Source of the DNA: CAVXDY01 sp963721335
GTDB taxonomy: Bacteria; Actinomycetota; Thermoleophilia; Miltoncostaeales; Miltoncostaeaceae
Reading direction: 5' to 3'
Assembly: GCA_963721335.1 (NCBI GenBank)
Contig: CAVRIV010000002.1
Coordinates: 62,001-126,000 of the forward strand
Length of the DNA: 64,000 nt
Shown here: positions 56,796-64,000 of the stretch, piece by piece
How the letters are laid out: every line of letters starts with the position of its first letter
Numbering within the stretch: position 1 is the first letter of the stretch
The notes under the pieces: generated by a model
The model's input: only the letters and a program-made list of their open reading frames with translations
Told to the model about the DNA's origin: nothing
Databases searched by the model: none
Position numbers and translations under genes: made by a program

Positions 56796-57754
56796 TCGCG
56801 CACCACCTCCTCGGCCGCCTTGTCCTCGCGCAACCCCAGGAAGCGAGGGTGGCGCAGCCGGCCGTCGCGCGTCCACTCGGTGAAGCCGACCTGCGCCACG
56901 AGCCGCGGCTCCACCCAGGTGGCGTCGCGCTCGCGCACCGGGTCGGCGAACGGGGAGCGGTCCCGGCGCAGCGGCGCCAGCTGCGCGGCAAGGTCTCGCA
57001 GCGTCGCCTGCGTGAAGCCGGTCCCGACCTTGCCCGCGTAGCGCAGGCGCCCGTCGTCGTAGTGGCCCAGCAGCAGGGCGCCCAGGTCGGTGCGGCTCCC
57101 CCGCGGTGCGGTGTATCCGCCGATCACCAGCTCCTGCTCGGCCGAGCACTTGAACTTCAGCCAGTCGCGGGAGCGGGCGTGCGTATAGGGGGAGTCGGCG
57201 CGCTTGGCGATCACGCCCTCCCAGCCCTTGCGGCACGCATCGCGGAAGAGCCCCTCGCCGTCGCGGTTGCGGTGCGGGGTGAGGCGGACCGGGCCGTCGA
57301 ACGGGAGCGCCCGCCGCAGCAGGCGCTTGCGCGCCCGCAGGGGCAGCGCGGTGGTGTCGTGCCCGGCGAGATGGAGGAGGTCGAAGACGTACAGGAACAC
57401 CGCCACCCCACGCTCGCCGCGCTGCTGGAGCCGCGCGAAGCTCGTCTGGGAGCCCTCGAACGCCACCATCTCACCGTCCACCACGAAGCCCCCGGCCGTG
57501 TCGCCGTCGAGCGCGGTGACCACCTCGGGGAAGCGCGCGTCGAGGCTCAGGCCGTTGCGCGAGACCAGCCGGGCGCGGGTCTCGTCCTTGATCGCCACGC
57601 ACCGGATCCCGTCGAGCTTGCGCTCGTAGATCCAGTCCGGATCCGAGAAGGGCGTGTCGGTGAGCACGGCCTTCATCGGCTCGACGCGCTCGGGCAGGGG
57701 CTCGGGCCGCAGCAGCGCGCGCTCGTGGTCGGAGAGGCCGGCGAACGGATCCAC
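56792..57754 (-). CDS. ATP-dependent DNA ligase, LigD-type ligase domain
   Basis: 320 residues. Adenylation motif ERKLDGIRC (Lys nucleophile), VVDGEMVAF, LFDLLHLAG-like VFDLLHLAGHD, GWEGVIAKRADSPY and WLKFKC, then an OB domain starting ELVIGGYTAPRGSRT. This size and order match the ligase part of LigD. It acts with the polymerase encoded next to it in double-strand break joining. GTG start. Confidence 0.92.
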   Translation of the reverse strand: MDPFAGLSDHERALLRPEPLPERVEPMKAVLTDTPFSDPDWIYERKLDGIRCVAIKDETRARLVSRNGLSLDARFPEVVTALDGDTAGGFVVDGEMVAFEGSQTSFARLQQRGERGVAVFLYVFDLLHLAGHDTTALPLRARKRLLRRALPFDGPVRLTPHRNRDGEGLFRDACRKGWEGVIAKRADSPYTHARSRDWLKFKCSAEQELVIGGYTAPRGSRTDLGALLLGHYDDGRLRYAGKVGTGFTQATLRDLAAQLAPLRRDRSPFADPVRERDATWVEPRLVAQVGFTEWTRDGRLRHPRFLGLREDKAAEEVVRE

Positions 57755-57819
57755 GGCCCCAGCTTCCCACTCCCCGGGCTCGGCGGTGGGCGCAAGCGGG
57801 AGCCTGCGATAGTCAGGGC

Positions 57820-59235
57820 GTGCCGGATCGCGACAATTCTCCCGATCCGGTGGCCCTTCAGGTGCTGATGTTCTTCCCGCGGGGCGGGTCCGCCCAGGTG
57901 GTGCGGTACCTGGCCCGCGCGATCGCCGAGGGTCCCTCCCGATGGAGGCCGCGCGTGATGAGCGGCTCGGTCGGGCCCCCCGGCGGCGCGAGCGATGCGG
58001 CGGCGTTCTTCGCCGGCCTCGACGTCGTGCCGGTCTCCTACGACGCCGCCCTGCGCGCCCCCGACCCGCTGCGGGCGTCTCCGCCGATGCACCCCTCCTA
58101 CGAGGATCGTCCGGGGGCCCCCGACCGCGTGATGGCCGGGCTCGACGACGCGGTCTACGAGCACCTGGTGGCGGAGTGGTCGCGTCTGCTCGCTGCGCCC
58201 GGCGTGCTCGACGACGTCGCCGTGGCGCACCTGCACCACCTGACCCCGGTGCACGAGGCGCTCGCGCGCCTGCGGCCGGACATCCCCGTCGTCACGCACC
58301 TGCACGGCACCGAGCTGCTGATGCTCGACCAGCTCGCGGCGGGGGGCACCTGGGCCCACGACGACGCCTGGATCGCCAGGATGCGGCGCTGGGCGGCCGG
58401 GTCGGCGCGCGTGATCGCCTCGTCGGAGTCCTCGGGACGCAGCGCGGTGCAGCTCCTCGGGCTCCCCCCGGAGCGGGTGGAGGTGGTGCCCAACGGCATC
58501 GACCCGCGCATGTTCGACGGCCGGCGCGCGACACCCGACGAGCGCAGGGCCCGGTGGCGGCGGTGGCTGGTGGATGAGCCGCGCGGGTGGTCGCCGGCCC
58601 GCCCGGAGCCCGGGAGCATCCGCTATTCGCCGGAGCGGATCGCGCCGCTCCTCGACCCGGCGGCCACCGCGGTCCTCTTCGTCGGCCGGTTCACGGCCGT
58701 CAAGCGCGCGGCGCTGCTCGTGCGCGCCCACGCCATCGCGCGCGGGCGCCTGCCGGCTCCCCTGCCGCTCGTGCTGTGGGGCGGGTTCCCCGGCGAATGG
58801 GAGGGCGAGCACCCCGCCGACGCGGCCGCCCGCTCGCCGTGGGGGCACGAGGTCTTCCTGGCGGGCTGGCACGACCACCGGGAGCTCCCGGCCGCCCTGG
58901 CGGCGTCCGACGTGATGGCGGTCCCCTCGATCCAGGAGCGCTTCGGGCTGGCGTACATCGAGGCGATGGCGATGGGGGTTCCGCCGATCGCCTGTGCCGC
59001 CGGAGCCCCGCGCACCTTCATCGACGCCGACCCCGCCTCCGCGTCGCGCTCCGGCTGGCTCGTGCGCCCCGACGACGAGCGGTCGCTGGCCGACGCCCTC
59101 GTCGCGGCGGCGGCCGATCCCGGCGAGCGCAGGCGGCGCGGCGCGGCGGGCCGCGAGTACGTCATCGAGCGCTATGCCTGGCCCGGGCTGGCGCGGCGGG
59201 TGGAGGAGATCTACGCCGCGGTCGCCGGGGGCTGA
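57820..59235 (+). CDS. Glycosyltransferase family 4-like protein
   Basis: 471 residues, GT-B fold. N-terminal acceptor domain (LMFFPRGGSAQVVRYLARAI, VVTHLHGTELLML). C-terminal nucleotide-sugar domain with ERVEVVPNGIDPRMF, VLFVGRFTAVKRAALLVRA, ELPAALAASDVMAVPSIQER and GLAYIEAMAMGVPPIACAAG (the E-x7-E donor motif). GTG start near a TAGTCA -10-like box. Its last 25 bases overlap the convergent gene. Donor and acceptor are not readable. Confidence 0.88.
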   Translation: MPDRDNSPDPVALQVLMFFPRGGSAQVVRYLARAIAEGPSRWRPRVMSGSVGPPGGASDAAAFFAGLDVVPVSYDAALRAPDPLRASPPMHPSYEDRPGAPDRVMAGLDDAVYEHLVAEWSRLLAAPGVLDDVAVAHLHHLTPVHEALARLRPDIPVVTHLHGTELLMLDQLAAGGTWAHDDAWIARMRRWAAGSARVIASSESSGRSAVQLLGLPPERVEVVPNGIDPRMFDGRRATPDERRARWRRWLVDEPRGWSPARPEPGSIRYSPERIAPLLDPAATAVLFVGRFTAVKRAALLVRAHAIARGRLPAPLPLVLWGGFPGEWEGEHPADAAARSPWGHEVFLAGWHDHRELPAALAASDVMAVPSIQERFGLAYIEAMAMGVPPIACAAGAPRTFIDADPASASRSGWLVRPDDERSLADALVAAAADPGERRRRGAAGREYVIERYAWPGLARRVEEIYAAVAGG

Positions 59236-60014
59236 GCGGACGTCCGCGCCCCCAGAACGAGCGCGGTGGCCAGCGGGCGGCCGCCGAGCAGATCGAGCCC
59301 CCAGGCCTGGCGCGGGCGGTTGCGCAGGCGGCCTCCCGCGATCAGCGTGGCCGATCCGCCGCCGTCGAGGTTGATCGCGTCGCGGGCGCCGAGCCCGATC
59401 ATCAGGTGCGCCAGCTCGGGCAGGGTGAGCCCCGCCTCGTCCTCGGCCCGGCCGTCGCAGGCGACCGCGATCAGGAGCTCGTCGTCGATCCCCAGGGCGG
59501 CGCGCGGATGGCGGCCGTCGGTGATGTCCGAGTCGAACTGCCCGCTGCCGGCGGAGAAGCCCTCGCGATCGTCGCCGGCGGCGGTGGCCGAGAGGCGCCC
59601 CCGGACCAGGAGGGGCCCCGCCTGGAGCAGGTCACCGGCCGGAACGGACGGCAGGTCGGCCCTCCCGGCGAGCTCGATGCGCTCGCCGTCGATGGCCACG
59701 CACGACCTCACCGCGTGCCAGGGCGCCTCGAAGGGCGTGGTCGCGTGCCGGGCGCCGCCGATCCAGAGCTCGCCGAGCGGTGTCCCCACCGGCGTGACGA
59801 AGAACCCGCCCACGAGCGCGTCGGCCGCGCCGGTGCGCGCGCACCAGCCGGCGAGCGGCTCGGCAGGGTCCATCGCGACGACCCGGAGGGCGACCTGCGC
59901 GCGTTCGTAGACCGCGGCGTGCACCGTCGTGAGCCGGCCGTCGGCGAGGGCGTGACGGAAGGAGTGGGCGCGACCGAGCGGGCGCCCGCGCGTGGGAGCG
60001 GAGACCGTGTGCAC
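59211..60014 (-). CDS. Phosphodiester glycosidase (NAGPA/DUF2233) family protein
   Basis: 267 residues. The family hallmark GARDAINLDGGGSATL lies at about 218-233, with LTLPELAHLMI before it and ADALVGGFFVTP earlier. Relatives remove terminal sugars from phosphodiester-linked glycans. No signal peptide from this start. GTG 60014 is chosen because AAAGGAT lies about 9 nt upstream. A frame back to 60131 is open but would cross the promoter. The neighbouring glycosyltransferase gene converges, with a 25-base overlap. Confidence 0.78.
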   Translation of the reverse strand: MHTVSAPTRGRPLGRAHSFRHALADGRLTTVHAAVYERAQVALRVVAMDPAEPLAGWCARTGAADALVGGFFVTPVGTPLGELWIGGARHATTPFEAPWHAVRSCVAIDGERIELAGRADLPSVPAGDLLQAGPLLVRGRLSATAAGDDREGFSAGSGQFDSDITDGRHPRAALGIDDELLIAVACDGRAEDEAGLTLPELAHLMIGLGARDAINLDGGGSATLIAGGRLRNRPRQAWGLDLLGGRPLATALVLGARTSAQPPATAA

Positions 60015-60075
60015 GACGATGTGATCCTTTGGTCGGCCCGCCGGGCCTCCCACCTGAGGGGAGGGGCCGGAAAGG

Positions 60076-60104
60076 ACACCCCCCGAGCGTAGGCCGAGGG
60101 GTGT
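60076..60104 (-). promoter_or_regulatory. Inverted repeat enclosing a -10 box
   Basis: ACACCCC and GGGGTGT, 15 bp apart, enclose TACGCT (minus strand, 60091-60086), the probable -10 of the gene starting at 60014. It could be an operator, or a hairpin ending the upstream exporter operon. Confidence 0.35.
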
Positions 60105-60156
60105 GACCGACCGGTGACGCCGCGGATACACCGGGTGACATCCCCGGCGCCGCTGC

Positions 60157-61005
60157 TCAGCCCCTGGTGCGATACAGGCGGGTCGTCAGCGGCGCGAACA
60201 CCAGGGTCAGCACCGCGGCCTCCACCAGCACGAGGCCGATGTCCCCGGACTCCGCCGTCCCGTCCATCAACCCGCGGGAGGCGGTGATGACGTGCGAGAT
60301 CGGGTTGGCATCGACCACGGCCTCGAGCCAGCCCGGCAGCGTCTCCGGCTCCACGAAGCCGTTGCTCACGAAGATCAGCGGGAACAGCACCATGAACCCG
60401 GTGTTCATCACGGCGTTGGGCGCCCGCATCAGGAGCCCGACGGTCGTGAAGACCCAGGACAGGCCGAACGCGAAGGCGACGACCAGCAGCATCGCCATGA
60501 CCACGCCGCGGAACCCGGCCTCGGGCCGGTAGCCCAGGATCAGGCCGAGGACGACCACGACGCTCCCGGCGACCAGGTAGCGCAGGCAGTCGCCGAGCAC
60601 GGCCCCTGCCAGCGGCGCCGGCCGCCAGATCGGGAGCGACCGGAAGCGGTCGACGACCCCCTTGGTCATGTCGGTGTTGAGCGCGACCCCGGAGTAGACG
60701 GTGGTGAACAGCACCGACATCACGACGATCCCGGGCAGGATGAACTGCAGGTACACGTCGGTCGAGCCCGCGATCGCCCCGCCGTACATGTAGGTGAACA
60801 GGAGCGTGAAGAGCACCGGCGTGAGCGTCACGTCGATGAGCTGCTCGGGGACGTGCTTGATCTTCAGCATCCCCCGCCAGCCGAAGGTGAGGGCGGCCGA
60901 CAGCGCGCTCGGGCGCGGTGGCCGGGGCGTGGAGGAGAGCGCCGCGCGAACCGCCGTCTGCTGGACGGCCTGCGTGGGGTCCTGCGCCGTCGGGGTGGTG
61001 CTCAT
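60157..61005 (-). CDS. ABC-2 type permease, DrrB-like
   Basis: 282 residues with six membrane spans after a 50-residue cytoplasmic start. PGIVVMSVLFTTVYSGVALNTD, the segment GVVDRFRSLPIWRPAPLAGA and FVSNGFVEPETLPGWLE are typical of daunorubicin-exporter-type permeases. ATG overlaps the ATPase stop (ATGA) and has GAGGAGCG upstream. Pairs with the ATPase to export a hydrophobic compound. Confidence 0.9.
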   Translation of the reverse strand: MSTTPTAQDPTQAVQQTAVRAALSSTPRPPRPSALSAALTFGWRGMLKIKHVPEQLIDVTLTPVLFTLLFTYMYGGAIAGSTDVYLQFILPGIVVMSVLFTTVYSGVALNTDMTKGVVDRFRSLPIWRPAPLAGAVLGDCLRYLVAGSVVVVLGLILGYRPEAGFRGVVMAMLLVVAFAFGLSWVFTTVGLLMRAPNAVMNTGFMVLFPLIFVSNGFVEPETLPGWLEAVVDANPISHVITASRGLMDGTAESGDIGLVLVEAAVLTLVFAPLTTRLYRTRG

Positions 61006-61994
61006 GCCGCACGCTCCTCTCGGTCCGCGTCGTGGCCGTCGGGGTCCTCCTCGGCCGGACGCCCGGTCAGGGCCAGGAAGACCTCGTCGAGGCTCGGCTG
61101 GCCGAGGGAGAAGTCGGCGATCCTCACGCCGGACCGGGAGAGCAGGGAGATGACCTCGATCGCCCGGTCGGGATCGGCGCACGGCGCCGACAGCGCGGCC
61201 GGGTCGGACTCCAGATGGACCGTCTCCAGCTCGTGTCTCAGCAGGCGCTCGGCCTCGGGCCGCTGGTCGGGGTCGAGCAGGCGCAGGTGCAGCGCGCCCA
61301 GGCCGATCGAGGCCTTGAGCTGGCTGGGCGTGCCCTCCGCGATCACGTTGCCGTGGTCGATCACGGCGATCCGGTCGGCCAGCTGGTCGGCCTCCTCGAG
61401 GTACTGCGTGCAGAGCAGGATCGTGGTCCCCTGGCCGACGAGCGCGCGGATGATGTCCCAGACCTGGTTGCGCGAGCGCGGGTCGAGCCCGGTCGTGGGC
61501 TCGTCGAGGAACATCAACTCGGGTGTGACCACGATGCTGGCGGCGATGTCGAGCCGGCGCCGCATGCCGCCGGAGTAGGTCTTCACGAGCCTGCCGGCCG
61601 CGTCGGCGATCCCGAACGCCTCCAGGAGCTCGGCCGCGCGCGCCTTGGCCTCGGTCCGCCGCAGGCCCAGCAACCGGGCGAGCAGCACCAGGTTCTCGCG
61701 TCCCGTGAGGTCCTCGTCGACCGAGGCGAGCTGGCCGGTCAGGCTCACGACTCCGCGGACCGCATCGGCCTCGCGCACGATGTCGTGGCCCAGCACGCGG
61801 GCGGTCCCGGAGTCGGGGCGCAGGAGCGTCGCGAGCATGCGGATCGTCGTCGTCTTGCCGGCGCCGTTCGGTCCGAGCACGCCGTACACGGAGCCGCGGC
61901 GCACGCTCAGGTTGACCCCGTTGACCGCCCGGGTCGTGCCGAAGACCTTCACGAGGCCGGTGGCCTCGATGGCCAGGGCGTCATCGGACGTCAT
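61002..61994 (-). CDS. ABC-2 exporter ATPase, DrrA-like
   Basis: 330 residues. Walker A GPNGAGKTTT, Q-loop LTGQLASVDEDLTGREN, signature YSGGMRRRLDIAAS, Walker B LMFLDEPTTGLD, H-loop LLCTQYLEEADQLADR. The C-terminal extension LGQPSLDEVFLALTGRPAEE is the DrrA-type tail. Operon with permease, RibD-like and Ig/beta-solenoid-like genes, divergent from marR. Confidence 0.93.
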   Translation of the reverse strand: MTSDDALAIEATGLVKVFGTTRAVNGVNLSVRRGSVYGVLGPNGAGKTTTIRMLATLLRPDSGTARVLGHDIVREADAVRGVVSLTGQLASVDEDLTGRENLVLLARLLGLRRTEAKARAAELLEAFGIADAAGRLVKTYSGGMRRRLDIAASIVVTPELMFLDEPTTGLDPRSRNQVWDIIRALVGQGTTILLCTQYLEEADQLADRIAVIDHGNVIAEGTPSQLKASIGLGALHLRLLDPDQRPEAERLLRHELETVHLESDPAALSAPCADPDRAIEVISLLSRSGVRIADFSLGQPSLDEVFLALTGRPAEEDPDGHDADREERAA

Positions 61995-62018
61995 GCGCGC
62001 TCCCTCCTCGTCGCGGCG

Positions 62019-62570
62019 TCAACGGCCGGCCGGCCGGTAGGTGAGCGAGAGGACGCCCGTGCTGAACGTCTTCGAATCGACGAGCTCCAGGGGCGTCTGA
62101 TCGCCCGAGTCGGTGAACAGCCGCTTCCCGCTGCCCACGACGATCGGGTGCACGAGGAGCCGGAGCTCGTCGAGGAGGCCGTCGCGCAGCAGCGAGCGCA
62201 CGAGGGTGCCGCTGCCGGTGATCGCGATGTCCTTGCCGGGCTGCTGCTTGATCGCGGTGAGCTCGTCGGCGACGTCGCCGGTGACCAGCGTCGAGTTCTG
62301 CCATTCGTCGACCGAGTCGAGGGTGGTGGAGACGACGAGCTTGGGGGTGTTGTTCATCACGTCGGCGAACTCCACGTCATCGCCCTGTTGGGGCCAGAAG
62401 CCGGCGAACTCCTGGTAGGTCACGCGACCGAGCAGCATCGTGTCCGCTGCGGCCATCTGGGCCCCGACCGCCTCGCCCATCTCGTCGTTGAAGTACGGGA
62501 AGTGCCACTGGTCGGGCGCCTCGAAGACACCGTCCAGGGAGATGAACAGGCCGGCGACGATCTTCCTCAT
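62019..62570 (-). CDS. RibD C-terminal/dihydrofolate-reductase-like protein
   Basis: 183 residues. MRKIVAGLFISLDGVFEAPD, TMLLGRVTYQEFAGFWP, ITGSGTLVRSLLRDGLLDEL and HPIVVGSGKRLF mark the YyaP/RibD_C family, NADPH-dependent reductases of unknown substrate. ATG with GGAGGATCC upstream. Located between the exporter ATPase gene and a gene of unknown function, probably on one MarR-controlled transcript. Confidence 0.88.
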   Translation of the reverse strand: MRKIVAGLFISLDGVFEAPDQWHFPYFNDEMGEAVGAQMAAADTMLLGRVTYQEFAGFWPQQGDDVEFADVMNNTPKLVVSTTLDSVDEWQNSTLVTGDVADELTAIKQQPGKDIAITGSGTLVRSLLRDGLLDELRLLVHPIVVGSGKRLFTDSGDQTPLELVDSKTFSTGVLSLTYRPAGR

Positions 62571-62635
62571 CGGATCCTCCTCCGACGTCGTTGCTGACGA
62601 TGGTGTCATCAATGAGACGACGAACGGGGCGCGAA

Positions 62636-63241
62636 TTAATCGACGCCCCGCACGACGGTCAGGCCGCTCGCGCCGCCCTCGACGTCGATCTCGAAGCGGT
62701 CCTCGGCCGCGTCGGCGTCGTCGGTCTGCAGCCGCAGCCCGCCGCCGACGGCGCCGAAGTGCTGGTCGTCGAAGGCGATCCGGCTCGCGCCGCCCGCGAT
62801 ACGCAGGCGCGCCGCCGTGCCGGCGCCGAGGCGCAGGGTGACCGCCCGGGCTCCTCCGCGGATCCGGAGCGGCACCACGCCGCGCGGCGCCGGCAGCTCG
62901 AGGTCGAGGCCGCTGACCCCGCCCGCGATCTCGAGCGAGCGCAGGTCGAGCCCTCTCAGATCGCCGCTCATCCTGGAGACGCCGCCGAGCGCGAGGTCCC
63001 ACGCGACGCGGGGGTCGAGGGTGATGTCGGCGGAGCGCCGGGCGAGCCCCGGGAACCCCGAGGGCGCCAGGCGCGGGTAGTCGATCGTGAGCGTGCCGTC
63101 CGCCTCGTGGACCGTGGGCCGGGGCCCGCCGAAGCGGGCCCGGTAGAGGGCCGGCATGCCGGCCTCGACCCGGACCGTGAGGCGCTGGGCGCCGCGCGGG
63201 AACTCCAGGCGGGTGGTGGTGGTCGTGCTCGTGACGGGCAT
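62636..63241 (-). CDS. Hypothetical protein with repeated beta units
   Basis: 201 residues. After an N-terminal VTSTTTTTRLEFPRGA, short repeats such as VSGLDLELPAPRGVVPLRI and IAGGASRIAFDD suggest a beta-solenoid like DUF4097-type proteins. No signal peptide, so probably cytoplasmic. The ATG follows GAGGAGG. First gene of the minus-strand operon and directly next to the MarR operator, so it should be a direct target. Confidence 0.65.
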   Translation of the reverse strand: MPVTSTTTTTRLEFPRGAQRLTVRVEAGMPALYRARFGGPRPTVHEADGTLTIDYPRLAPSGFPGLARRSADITLDPRVAWDLALGGVSRMSGDLRGLDLRSLEIAGGVSGLDLELPAPRGVVPLRIRGGARAVTLRLGAGTAARLRIAGGASRIAFDDQHFGAVGGGLRLQTDDADAAEDRFEIDVEGGASGLTVVRGVD

Positions 63242-63294
63242 CGAGTCCTCCTCGGGTGATCTCCGGCGGGCGGCGGGTTAGGCTGCGTTCGCCT

Positions 63295-63365
63295 CGATCG
63301 TCTAATCTCTTGACGATCGAACAATATGGAGACCGTACGAACAGAAGGTTCGATTGTCAAGAGAT
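63295..63365. promoter_or_regulatory. MarR operator cluster with long inverted repeat
   Basis: Arms 63305-63322 and 63348-63365 are inverted repeats matching at 17 of 18 positions, 25 bp apart. A further half-site, CGATCGTC at 63295-63302, pairs exactly with GACGATCG at 63312-63319. The right arm covers the marR TTG start codon and the -35 box of the divergent operon, so bound repressor should block both directions. Confidence 0.7.
63332..63360 (-). promoter_or_regulatory. Promoter of the exporter operon
   Basis: TTGACA (63360-63355, consensus -35) and TACGGT (63337-63332) with a 17-bp spacer on the minus strand, inside the MarR operator. Confidence 0.6.
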
Positions 63366-63827
63366 AAGCGTGAGGACCTGGTCGCGGCCCTCGGGCTCGA
63401 GTCGCGTCGCTACCAGAACGCCCAGGACGCGTTCGACGACGTCGCCGTCGCGCGGCTCGGCATCAACCGCACGGACGGGCGCTGCCTGGACATCCTCGAC
63501 CAGCACGAGCGCATGACGGCCGGAGAGCTCGCCCGCGAGAGCGGCCTCTCGAGCGGCGCGGTGACCACCCTGCTCGACCGGCTCGAGCGCCGGGGCTACG
63601 TGCGGCGGGTCCGCGACACCGCCGACCGCCGGCGCATCTTCATCGAGCTCACCGACGAGGCGCGGGGGCGGGCGTGGGAGATCTGGGGGCCGATCGCCGA
63701 GTCCGTCACCGCCCTCTTCGACGGCTACTCGGACGCAGAGCTGGAGACGATCCTGCGCTTCCTGCGCCTCAGCACCGCGTTCCTGGCCGAGCACACCGAA
63801 CGGATCCGGGGACTCCCGCAGGACTGA
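63354..63827 (+). CDS. MarR-family transcriptional regulator
   Basis: 157 residues. Winged helix: CLDILDQHERMTAGELARES, SSGAVTTLLDRLERRGYVRR, wing VRDTADRRRIFIELTDEAR, then dimerisation helices at both ends. Probably senses a small lipophilic compound and derepresses the divergent exporter operon. TTG start at 63354; no better start lies upstream. The start codon is within its own operator, indicating autoregulation. Confidence 0.9.
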   Translation: MSRDKREDLVAALGLESRRYQNAQDAFDDVAVARLGINRTDGRCLDILDQHERMTAGELARESGLSSGAVTTLLDRLERRGYVRRVRDTADRRRIFIELTDEARGRAWEIWGPIAESVTALFDGYSDAELETILRFLRLSTAFLAEHTERIRGLPQD

Positions 63828-63853
63828 CCGAGTTCCAGGGATGCCGGAGGGGC

Positions 63854-64000
63854 TCAGCCCGCGAAGGACATCACCACGACGTTCACCGCGAAGGCGATCG
63901 CTGCCCAGGCGACGACCGCCAGGGCGATGCCCACCGGGCCGGCATCGGGCCGGCCGCGCGGTACCCGCCCATGGATGAGCAGAGCGCCGGCCACGCCGAT
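63854..64000 (-). CDS. Membrane protein, partial
   Basis: Only the C-terminal 48 residues are in the window. One span (IALAVVAWAAIAFAVNVVVM) and a short tail. Too little to name a family. Confidence 0.5.
   Translation of the reverse strand: MGVAGALLIHGRVPRGRPDAGPVGIALAVVAWAAIAFAVNVVVMSFAG

Overview
The window is very GC-rich, gene-dense DNA from an actinobacterium. The PAC2 protein, GAF-ANTAR regulators, DrrAB-type exporter, NhaA-DsbA fusion, separate LigD-type polymerase and ligase, and many start codons placed only 6-9 nt after a TANNNT -10 box (leaderless mRNAs) all fit. Class Thermoleophilia is my best guess, at low confidence. The organism is probably motile or has a chemosensory array, because three promoters here match the FliA/sigma-28 consensus.

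Layout. 1-3643: phosphate ABC transporter pstSCAB (pstS cut by the window edge). 3721-10893: membrane protein, aconitase, EttA, a thioredoxin/TPR protein and a methyltransferase. 10898-18226: AddAB helicase-nuclease divergent from DNA polymerase IV. 18244-20604: fatty-acid kinase pair FakA/DegV. 20629-23469: a cassette resembling methylamine-dehydrogenase (mau) genes: MauE fused to a MauD-like thioredoxin, a Tat-exported Cys-rich light-chain-like protein, and a membrane/beta-propeller-like fusion. 23504-35021: housekeeping and transport genes (ssb, DsbA-like, PAC2, ABC exporter, ahcY, nhaA-DsbA, acetamidase, MoaD). 35134-41033: LuxR/TPR regulator followed by hydrolase, methyltransferase, FAD oxidase and quinone-reductase-like genes.

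41070-54225 is a signalling island. A tightly overlapping mcp-cheW-cheA-rec-cheB-cheR operon faces two REC-GGDEF diguanylate cyclase genes, and all three transcription units have sigma-28-type promoters. The content resembles the Wsp system, in which a chemosensory array drives c-di-GMP synthesis. It is followed by a PAS-GGDEF-EAL gene, three GAF-ANTAR genes and a STAS gene. Four copies of a short conserved two-hairpin element, which I do not recognise, lie 16-34 nt upstream of start codons in this island. ANTAR domains are RNA-binding antiterminators, so their clustering with a repeated leader element is the most interesting feature of the window.

54222-64000: desaturase, LigD-like polymerase and ligase, glycosyltransferase, phosphodiester-glycosidase-like protein, and a drug-exporter operon with a divergent MarR gene and its operators.

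Caution on data quality: about two dozen single-base frameshifts break otherwise intact core genes (pstS, pstC, pstA, acnA, a methyltransferase, addB, a desaturase, one REC-GGDEF gene). They mostly lie in G/C runs and are probably sequencing errors. These genes are annotated as whole CDSs spanning the shifts.
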